The position numbers and the translations under genes were made by a program. Under the pieces are notes generated by a model. It worked only from the letters and a program-made list of their open reading frames with translations. It had not been told where the DNA came from and ran no database searches. From Agrobacterium larrymoorei (lineage in GTDB: Bacteria > Pseudomonadota > Alphaproteobacteria > Rhizobiales > Rhizobiaceae), in assembly GCF_005145045.1 (NCBI RefSeq), contig NZ_CP039691.1:2678001-2742000 (forward strand): a stretch of 64,000 bases of DNA. Reading direction: 5' to 3'. This document shows, in pieces, positions 58,319-64,000 of the stretch (the stretch's first letter is position 1; the number at the start of each line of letters is the position of its first letter).

Positions 58319-59961
58319 ATTCCTTCCCTTCCCACGTCGTCATCGCCCCCATCATGGTTCCGCTTTTGACGGGCGCAATCCTGCTCTTCATCGACGAGCG
58401 CAAGCGCAAGACGAAGGCGGCCATCAGCTTCATCTCGACGCTGATACTGCTCGCCGTCTCCATCGCGCTGTTCATGGAAGTCAATTCCACGGTCAACACC
58501 GAGATCGCGGCGATCATCTCGACCGGCGTCTATCTTCTCGGCAACTGGCCCGCTCCCTTCGGCATCGTGCTGGTAGCAGACCGGCTTTCAGGCTTGATGG
58601 TGCTGCTGGTCTCGCTGCTTGCCATACCTTCGCTCGTCTATTCTCTGGCGAAGTGGCACAAGGCGGGTGCGCATTACCATTCACTCTTCCATCTGATGCT
58701 GATGGGCGTGAACGGTGCCTTCCTGACGGGTGACCTGTTCAATCTCTTCGTCTTCTTCGAAGTCATGCTCGCCGCATCCTACGGCCTGCTGCTGCATGGT
58801 TCCGGTCAGCTGAGGGTCAAGGCCGGGCTGCATTATGTCGCCATCAATCTGGTTGCAGCACTTTTCTTCCTCATCGGCGTCAGCCTGATCTATGGCGTCA
58901 CCGGCACGCTCAATATGGGCGATCTGGCGCAGCGCATTGCGGGTCTCAACCCGGATCAGCGCATGCTGCTGGAAACGGGTGCCGCCGTTCTGGGCATCGC
59001 CTTCCTCGTCAAGGCAGGCATGTGGCCGCTGAACTTCTGGCTACCGTCGGCCTATGGCGCGGCATCTGCCCCGGTCGGCGCCATCTTCGCCATCATGAGT
59101 AAAGTGGGCATCTATGTCATCGCGCGCCTGTCCTTCCTGCTTTTCGGCCAGACGGCGGGCGATTCCGCTGGCTTCGGGCATGATGCGCTGCTGATCGGCG
59201 GCATTGCCACCATCGTCTTCGGCACGATTGGCGTTCTCGCATCGCAGGCGCTGGGGCGTCTTGCAGGTTTCTCGGTTCTCGTTTCTTCCGGCACGCTTCT
59301 GGCGGCCATGGGCACGGGCAATCCCACTGTTGCCGCCGGTGCGCTTTATTACCTCGTCAGCTCCACCCTCACCATCAGCGCCTTCTTCATGCTGATCGAA
59401 CTGGTGGAGCGCGGGCAGGATGCGGGTGCAAACGTTCTTGCCGTTACCATGGAAGCCTATGGTGAGGGTGACGAGGACGAAGAGGAAGAGGAAGTCGGCG
59501 TGACAATGCCCGGCACCATGGCGGTTCTCGGCACCTGCTTTGCCGCCTGCGGCATCCTGCTTGCCGGTCTGCCGCCGCTCTCCGGCTTCATTGCCAAGTT
59601 TTCCATGCTGTCCGCCATCCTCAATCCCGATGGCCTCGGCGCGGATAACAACATCTCCACGCTGTCCTGGTGGATCGTCTTCCTCATCGTCTTCTCCGGC
59701 CTTGCCGCCCTCATCTCGATGACGCGTGCGGGCATCCGCACTTTCTGGGGCTCGCTGGAAGGAACAGTTCCGCGCGTCTTCGTCATCGAAATCGCGCCCG
59801 TTATGCTGCTTCTGGCCATGACGCTGGCGATGACGGTTCAGGCCGGGCCGATCATGCGTTATATGCAGGAAACGGCGCGCATTCTGGACCTGCCGGAAAG
59901 CTACATTCAGGGCGTGATGACAGCGCCGCGGGCGGGCAATCCCGGGGAGGCCGCGCAATGA
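58315..59961 (+). CDS. phaD: PhaD (MrpD) antiporter subunit, NuoM/NuoN-like
   Basis: A 548-residue protein starting at GTG 58315 with GGAGGGAG upstream and overlapping phaC. About 13-14 membrane segments; LVKAGMWPLNFWLPSAYGAA carries the conserved proton-path lysine, and TGDLFNLFVFFEVMLAASYG the conserved glutamate. An unusual acidic run (GEGDEDEEEEE, about residues 383-393) lies in a loop. MrpD is one of the two proton- or cation-translocating subunits. Frame upstream of 58315 is open but belongs to the phaC region and is not coding here. Confidence 0.95.
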   Translation: MNSFPSHVVIAPIMVPLLTGAILLFIDERKRKTKAAISFISTLILLAVSIALFMEVNSTVNTEIAAIISTGVYLLGNWPAPFGIVLVADRLSGLMVLLVSLLAIPSLVYSLAKWHKAGAHYHSLFHLMLMGVNGAFLTGDLFNLFVFFEVMLAASYGLLLHGSGQLRVKAGLHYVAINLVAALFFLIGVSLIYGVTGTLNMGDLAQRIAGLNPDQRMLLETGAAVLGIAFLVKAGMWPLNFWLPSAYGAASAPVGAIFAIMSKVGIYVIARLSFLLFGQTAGDSAGFGHDALLIGGIATIVFGTIGVLASQALGRLAGFSVLVSSGTLLAAMGTGNPTVAAGALYYLVSSTLTISAFFMLIELVERGQDAGANVLAVTMEAYGEGDEDEEEEEVGVTMPGTMAVLGTCFAACGILLAGLPPLSGFIAKFSMLSAILNPDGLGADNNISTLSWWIVFLIVFSGLAALISMTRAGIRTFWGSLEGTVPRVFVIEIAPVMLLLAMTLAMTVQAGPIMRYMQETARILDLPESYIQGVMTAPRAGNPGEAAQ

Positions 59962-60446
59962 TCAGCCGCATCCTTCCCTACCCTGTCCTCACCGTCGCAC
60001 TCATCATCTTCTGGATGACGATCAACAGCTTCTCGCCCGGTCATTTTCTTCTGGGAACGGCGGTGGCATTGATCGCCTGCTGGTCGATGGCATCCCTGCG
60101 ACCGGCGAAGCCTCGCATCCGCAACTGGCATGTGGTGGTGAAGCTGACCTTCGTCGTGCTTTACGATATCATCCGCTCCAACATCGCGGTTGCCACGCTC
60201 ATCCTCTTCGGGCGCAAGAAGAACAGCCGCTCGGGCTTCCTCACAATCCCGCTCGATATACGCGATCCGCTCGGGCTGTCCGTTCTCGCCATCGTGCTGA
60301 CCGCAACGCCGGGCAGCGCCTGGCTGGAATATAATTCATCGCAGGGCACGCTGCTGATCCATGTTCTGGATAATGTCAGCGAAAGTACCTGGGTAAACCT
60401 TATCAAGAACCGTTACGAAAAAATGCTGATGGAGATATTCGAATGA
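59958..60446 (+). CDS. phaE: PhaE (MrpE) antiporter subunit
   Basis: A 162-residue protein from the ATG at 59958, which overlaps the phaD stop (ATGA). Membrane segments at the N-terminus (LTVALIIFWMTINSFSPGHF) and near 40-55 and 65-85 are followed by a soluble domain (ITPLDI-like FLTIPLDIRDPLGLSVLAIV; LTATPGSAWLEYNSSQGTLL). It is required for antiport in Mrp systems. The frame is open upstream into phaD, which is not coding in that frame. Confidence 0.94.
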   Translation: MISRILPYPVLTVALIIFWMTINSFSPGHFLLGTAVALIACWSMASLRPAKPRIRNWHVVVKLTFVVLYDIIRSNIAVATLILFGRKKNSRSGFLTIPLDIRDPLGLSVLAIVLTATPGSAWLEYNSSQGTLLIHVLDNVSESTWVNLIKNRYEKMLMEIFE

Positions 60447-60724
60447 GTTCGATTATCCTTTTCTGGTCATTTTCCTTGGCCCAGATCTTCCTCGCGATTG
60501 CCATGGCGATCTCCGTCTATCGCATAGCGATTGGACCGCGCGCGCAGGACCGCGTGCTGGGCGTCGATACGCTCTATGTCAGCTCCATGCTGCTGCTGAT
60601 GACCTTCGGGCTGCGTACCGGCAATGACATCTATTTCGAGGCAGCGCTTCTGATCGCCGTCCTTGGCTTCGTCTCGACGGTCGCACTGTCGAAATTCCTG
60701 ATGCGTGGGGAGGTCATCGAATGA
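60443..60724 (+). CDS. phaF: PhaF (MrpF) antiporter subunit
   Basis: A 93-residue protein with three membrane segments, including MAISVYRIAIGPRAQDRVLG VDTL, the MrpF signature RxxxGPxxxDRVLGxD, and EAALLIAVLGFVSTVALSKF. It overlaps phaE and phaG by four bases each. MrpF proteins resemble small bile-acid or sodium-handling transporters but act as part of the complex. Confidence 0.95.
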   Translation: MSSIILFWSFSLAQIFLAIAMAISVYRIAIGPRAQDRVLGVDTLYVSSMLLLMTFGLRTGNDIYFEAALLIAVLGFVSTVALSKFLMRGEVIE

Positions 60725-61065
60725 GCAACGCTGCTGAATTTCCGCTCTGGGCCGCTATTCTGGTCGCCTTCTTCGTCCTGCTCGGCTCGTCGCTGACGCT
60801 GATCGGCACTATCGGCTTCGCCAAGCTGCAAAGCTTCTATGAACGGCTTCACGCCCCCACTCTCGGCACCAGCTGGGGCACAGGCGGCATCGTCATGGCG
60901 TCGATGATCTACTTTTCCGTATCCGGCGACCGCCTCGTTTTCCACGAAATCTTCATCGGCATATTCATGACGATCACGACGCCGGTTTCCCTGATGCTGC
61001 TGGGCCGCGCCGCACTTTACCGTGACCGCGCCGAACAGAACCCGAGCAATCGCGAAAGCCTCTGA
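60721..61065 (+). CDS. phaG: PhaG (MrpG) antiporter subunit
   Basis: A 114-residue protein, last gene of the pha operon. Three membrane segments and the MrpG signature GTIGFAKLQSFYERLHAPTL, then GTSWGTGGIVMASMIYF, are visible. It overlaps phaF by four bases. A strong terminator follows 24 bp after the stop. Confidence 0.95.
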   Translation: MSNAAEFPLWAAILVAFFVLLGSSLTLIGTIGFAKLQSFYERLHAPTLGTSWGTGGIVMASMIYFSVSGDRLVFHEIFIGIFMTITTPVSLMLLGRAALYRDRAEQNPSNRESL

Positions 61066-61089
61066 GGCTTTCATCTGTGGCATTTAACT

Positions 61090-61125
61090 GGGCGCGAGCT
61101 GAAAGGCTCTGCGCCCATCTTTATG
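61090..61125 (+). terminator. Terminator of the pha operon
   Basis: GGGCGC-GAGC, loop TGAAAG, GCTC-T-GCGCCC, one bulged base, followed by ATCTTTATGTTTT. It separates pha from kdp. Confidence 0.85.
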
Positions 61126-61212
61126 TTTTCCTTATGCAGGCAGGCCATCTTCCCAATCGAAACCTGACCTCAAGCGGCTCATCATGATCTCCTGAAATAA
61201 CAGGAGAACTAC

Positions 61213-61296
61213 ATGCCCGACTTTCTATTTCTGGCGCTCGGTTTCGGCACGTTGATCGCGCTGGCGCTTTATGCCCGCGCCCTCAACAGGCTTTGA
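61213..61296 (+). CDS. 27-residue membrane peptide upstream of kdpF
   Basis: ATG at 61213 with AGGAGA six bases upstream. The peptide is one hydrophobic helix (MPDFLFLALGFGTLIALALY) with a basic tail (ARALNRL). It ends ten bases before kdpF, in the same direction, and probably is the first gene of the kdp operon. Similar unnamed short membrane peptides precede kdpF in other bacteria as far as I recall. Its role is unknown; a KdpA- or KdpF-like stabilising peptide is plausible. Confidence 0.7.
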   Translation: MPDFLFLALGFGTLIALALYARALNRL

Positions 61297-61306
61297 GGGT
61301 GCTGCC

Positions 61307-61393
61307 ATGCTGGAACCCCTTTTCGGCCTCGTCGTAGCGCTCGCCCTCGGCATCTATCTCATCATCACATTGCTGCGCCCGGAACGCTTCTGA
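61307..61393 (+). CDS. kdpF: KdpF, small subunit of the potassium-transporting ATPase
   Basis: A 28-residue single-helix peptide, MLEPLFGLVVALALGIYLII followed by TLLRPERF. The tail LxRPERF is the KdpF signature. KdpF stabilises the KdpABC complex. It lies 18 bp ahead of kdpA, with GGAGAAT between them serving kdpA. Confidence 0.93.
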   Translation: MLEPLFGLVVALALGIYLIITLLRPERF

Positions 61394-61411
61394 TCTTTTT
61401 GGAGAATCCCC

Positions 61412-63121
61412 ATGACCATTCTCGGGTGGCTGCAGATCAGCCTCCTCTTTGTTGCCGTGCTTCTGGCTGTCAAACCGCTCGGCCTTTACATGGCGAAAGT
61501 CTTTTCCGGTGAACGGACATGGCTGTCGCCCGTCCTCTCTCCAGTCGAACGCGGTCTTTATGCTGCGGCAGGCGTGGATATGAAGAAGGAGCAGGGCTGG
61601 CTCGGCTACACGCTGTCCATGCTCGTCTTTTCCATTGCCAGCTTTCTCGCGCTTTATGCCATCCTGCGCCTTCAGGCCGTCCTGCCGTTCAATCCGCAGG
61701 GCTTTGCCAACGTGCCGCCGGATCTTGCCTTCAACACCGCCGTCAGCTTCGTGACCAACACCAACTGGCAGAATTATGCCGGTGAATCCACGATGAGCAA
61801 TTTCAGTCAGATGGCTGGATTGACGGTGCAGAACTTCCTCTCAGCGGCAGTCGGCATGGCCCTTGCCATTGCTTTTACCCGCGCTTTCGTCCGCTCGCAG
61901 GCAAGCACGCTCGGTAATTTCTGGGTCGATATGACCCGCGCCACGCTTTATGTGCTGTTGCCGCTCGCCGTCGTCGTGGCGCTCGCTTTCGTTGCCATGG
62001 GTCTGCCGCAGACCATGGATGCAAGCGTGACGGCAACGACGCTTGAGGGAAGCCAGCAGGTCATTTCGCTCGGGCCCGTCGCCAGCCAGGAAGCCATCAA
62101 GCAGCTCGGAACCAATGGCGGCGGTTTCTTCAATGCCAACGCCGCCCATCCTTTCGAAAATCCCACGGCATTTGCCAACTATCTCAACATCTTCGCCATG
62201 CTCAGCATTTCGGCGGCTTTCATCTATACTTTCGGCCAGATGGTCGGTAGCCGCCGTCAGGGCTGGGTGCTGCTCAGCGCCATGGCAGTTCTTCTGATTG
62301 CAGGCGTCGCCACCGTTTACTGGGCGGAAAGCGCCGGAAACCCGATCCTTACCTCGATTGGCGTCGATGCCGCGCAAGGCAATATGGAAGGCAAGGAAGT
62401 CCGTTTCGGTCAGGCCATGACTGCTCTTTATGCCGCAGTGACCACCGGCCTTTCGGATGGCGGCGTCAACGGCATGCACGGTTCCTTCACCGGGCTTGGT
62501 GGCCTCGCTCCGATGTTCCTCATTCAGCTGGGCGAAGTTCTGCCCGGCGGCGTCGGTTCGGGCCTTTATGGCATGATCGTCTTTGCGCTTCTTTCCGTCT
62601 TCGTCGCCGGTCTCATGGTCGGTCGCACGCCGGAATTTCTCGGCAAGAAGATCGAAGGCCGCGAGATGAAATATGCCATGCTGGCGGTTCTCATCCTGCC
62701 CACCGTCATTCTCGGCTTCACCGCAATCTCGGCCATCCTGCCGTCTGCCGTCGCCAGTATCGGCACGGCGGGTCCGCATGGCTTGTCGGAAATTCTCTAT
62801 GCCTTCACCTCCGCTGCGGGCAATAACGGCTCGGCTTTCGGCGGCCTTTCCGGCAACACGACCTGGTACAACACCACGCTCGGCATCTCGATGCTGCTCG
62901 GTCGCTTCGCCTATGTCGTACCGGTCATGGCCATTGCCGGGTCGCTTGCCGCCAAGGTGCGCGTGCCTGCATCCAGCGGCACATTCCCAACGGATGGTCC
63001 GCTTTTCGTCGGCCTTCTCATCGGCATCATCCTCATCCTCGGCGGGCTGCAATTCTTCCCTGCCCTCGCACTCGGCCCCATCGTCGAACATTTCGCGATG
63101 CTTGCTGGCCAGACTTTCTAA
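61412..63121 (+). CDS. kdpA: KdpA, potassium-binding channel subunit of the Kdp ATPase
   Basis: A 569-residue protein with about ten membrane segments. The four selectivity-filter-like loops are seen, for example [40 protein letters not shown], and [20 protein letters not shown]. KdpA carries potassium through the membrane while KdpB hydrolyses ATP. Kdp systems act at very low external potassium. The gene is preceded by GGAGAATCCCC and followed 12 bp later by kdpB. Confidence 0.97.
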   Translation: MTILGWLQISLLFVAVLLAVKPLGLYMAKVFSGERTWLSPVLSPVERGLYAAAGVDMKKEQGWLGYTLSMLVFSIASFLALYAILRLQAVLPFNPQGFANVPPDLAFNTAVSFVTNTNWQNYAGESTMSNFSQMAGLTVQNFLSAAVGMALAIAFTRAFVRSQASTLGNFWVDMTRATLYVLLPLAVVVALAFVAMGLPQTMDASVTATTLEGSQQVISLGPVASQEAIKQLGTNGGGFFNANAAHPFENPTAFANYLNIFAMLSISAAFIYTFGQMVGSRRQGWVLLSAMAVLLIAGVATVYWAESAGNPILTSIGVDAAQGNMEGKEVRFGQAMTALYAAVTTGLSDGGVNGMHGSFTGLGGLAPMFLIQLGEVLPGGVGSGLYGMIVFALLSVFVAGLMVGRTPEFLGKKIEGREMKYAMLAVLILPTVILGFTAISAILPSAVASIGTAGPHGLSEILYAFTSAAGNNGSAFGGLSGNTTWYNTTLGISMLLGRFAYVVPVMAIAGSLAAKVRVPASSGTFPTDGPLFVGLLIGIILILGGLQFFPALALGPIVEHFAMLAGQTF

Positions 63122-63133
63122 GAGGCGAACCCC

Positions 63134-64000
63134 ATGTCATCCAACCAACACCCATCGGCTCCCGCAAGGCCAAGCCTCTTCGACCCGGCCATCATCGTGC
63201 CCGCCGTCAAAAATGCTTTCATAAAGCTCAATCCGCGACAGTTGATGCGCAACCCCGTCATCTTCGTCACGGAAATCGTCGCCGCAGTGGTCACTATCTT
63301 CTTCATCCGTGACCTTATCTTGAACGATGGCACCGCTGTCTTTTCCGGCCAGATCGCCGCATGGCTCTGGTTCACCGTTCTCTTCGCCACCTTTGCCGAA
63401 GCCGTGGCGGAGGGGCGCGGGCGGGCGCAGGCCGATAGCCTCAAGCGCACCCGTTCCGATCTCACCGCCCGCCGCATCGTTGCCGGCGGCAAAGAGGAAA
63501 GCGTTGCGGCCACAATGCTCAAGGTCGGTGATATCGTCATCGTAGATGCAGGCGAGCTGATCCCCGGCGATGGCGAAGTCATCGAAGGCGTGGCCTCGGT
63601 CAATGAAAGTGCAATCACAGGCGAATCCGCTCCCGTCATCCGTGAATCGGGCGGCGACCGCTCCGCCGTTACCGGTGGTACGCAGGTTCTCTCCGACCAG
63701 CTGAAAATCCGCATCACCACCCCGCCCGGCGCCAGCTTCGTGGACCGCATGATTGCGCTGATCGAAGGCGCGGAGCGCCAGAAGACACCGAATGAAATCG
63801 CGCTTTCCATTCTGCTTTCGGGCCTTACCCTCGTCTTCCTCATCGTGGTCGTCACGGTCTGGGGTCTGGCGGGATATTCTGGCACGCTGGTCTCGGTCAC
63901 GGTTCTCGCTGCCCTTCTGGTCACCCTTATCCCCACCACCATCGGCGGCCTTCTTTCGGCCATCGGCATTGCAGGCATGGATCGTCTCGTGCGCTTCAAT
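63134..64000 (+). CDS. kdpB: KdpB, catalytic P-type ATPase subunit, cut by the window edge
   Basis: The first 289 residues are visible and the frame is open at the edge. The N-terminus [20 protein letters not shown] is followed by membrane segments ([40 protein letters not shown]) and the actuator domain with the TGES motif at residues 162-165 ([20 protein letters not shown]). [20 protein letters not shown] holds the membrane-embedded ion-path region. The phosphorylation DKTG site lies beyond the window. Confidence 0.96.
   Translation, partial: MSSNQHPSAPARPSLFDPAIIVPAVKNAFIKLNPRQLMRNPVIFVTEIVAAVVTIFFIRDLILNDGTAVFSGQIAAWLWFTVLFATFAEAVAEGRGRAQADSLKRTRSDLTARRIVAGGKEESVAATMLKVGDIVIVDAGELIPGDGEVIEGVASVNESAITGESAPVIRESGGDRSAVTGGTQVLSDQLKIRITTPPGASFVDRMIALIEGAERQKTPNEIALSILLSGLTLVFLIVVVTVWGLAGYSGTLVSVTVLAALLVTLIPTTIGGLLSAIGIAGMDRLVRFN

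Noticed and set aside
59670..59957. N-terminal extension of phaE
   Set aside because: It lies in phaD out of frame; ATG at 59958 overlaps the phaD stop as is typical for this operon.

Overview
The window reads as chromosomal DNA of a Rhizobiaceae alphaproteobacterium of the Agrobacterium/Rhizobium type. The evidence is a motility locus in the rhizobial style (four flagellin genes, motB-motC-fliK(motD), the regulators Rem and VisN/VisR, and a che operon of the form icpA-cheS-cheY1-cheA-cheR-cheB-cheY2-cheD-cheT with no cheW), a PhaA-type fused MrpA/MrpB antiporter subunit, and a rhizobial-looking intergenic repeat. No RNA genes, CRISPR arrays or insertion sequences were found.

Layout. 1-9.8 kb (minus strand): flgK (cut by the window edge), flgE, rem, a lytic transglycosylase, fliK/motD, motC, motB, a FliH-like coiled-coil protein and a divergent flagellin. 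10-13.3 kb: three closely related flagellins, each with its own terminator and a shared, structured 5' leader. 13.7-15.6 kb (plus): a SPINDLY/OGT-type (GT41) glycosyltransferase beside the flagellins. 15.7-18.4 kb (minus): an unknown membrane protein, fliI and flgF. 18.7-23.8 kb (plus): motA, fliM, fliN, fliG, flhB and an unknown protein. 24-31.4 kb: an aminotransferase, mscL, a sodium/solute-symporter-type hybrid histidine kinase and a methyl-accepting chemotaxis protein. 31.6-35.2 kb (minus): visR, visN, fliF.

35.3-46.0 kb (minus) is the most unusual part. It is a three-gene cassette lying between fliF and the che operon: a 2456-residue protein built almost wholly from an eight-residue repeat, a UDP-galactopyranose mutase, and a second GT41 glycosyltransferase. 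From memory, the che operon and fliF are neighbours in related genomes, so this looks like an accessory insertion. 46.2-54.1 kb (minus) is the che operon, starting with a soluble globin-type receptor and ending with a CheT-like protein that carries a CheZ-type DxxxQ motif.

54.6-61.1 kb (plus): a small unknown protein and the pha/mrp multisubunit cation/proton antiporter (phaAB fusion, C, D, E, F, G). 61.2-64.0 kb (plus): the kdp potassium-uptake operon, with a 27-residue membrane peptide, kdpF, kdpA and the first part of kdpB, which runs off the edge.

Together the genes encode flagellar structure, export, motor, switch, regulation and chemotactic control. Two protein O-glycosyltransferases probably modify flagellin and/or the giant repeat protein. 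Potassium and pH homeostasis genes follow on one side. The flgB-flgC-fliE-flgG-flgA-flgI-motE-flgH-fliL-fliP block that sits between fliI and the flagellins in Sinorhizobium meliloti is not here; the first GT41 gene occupies that place.
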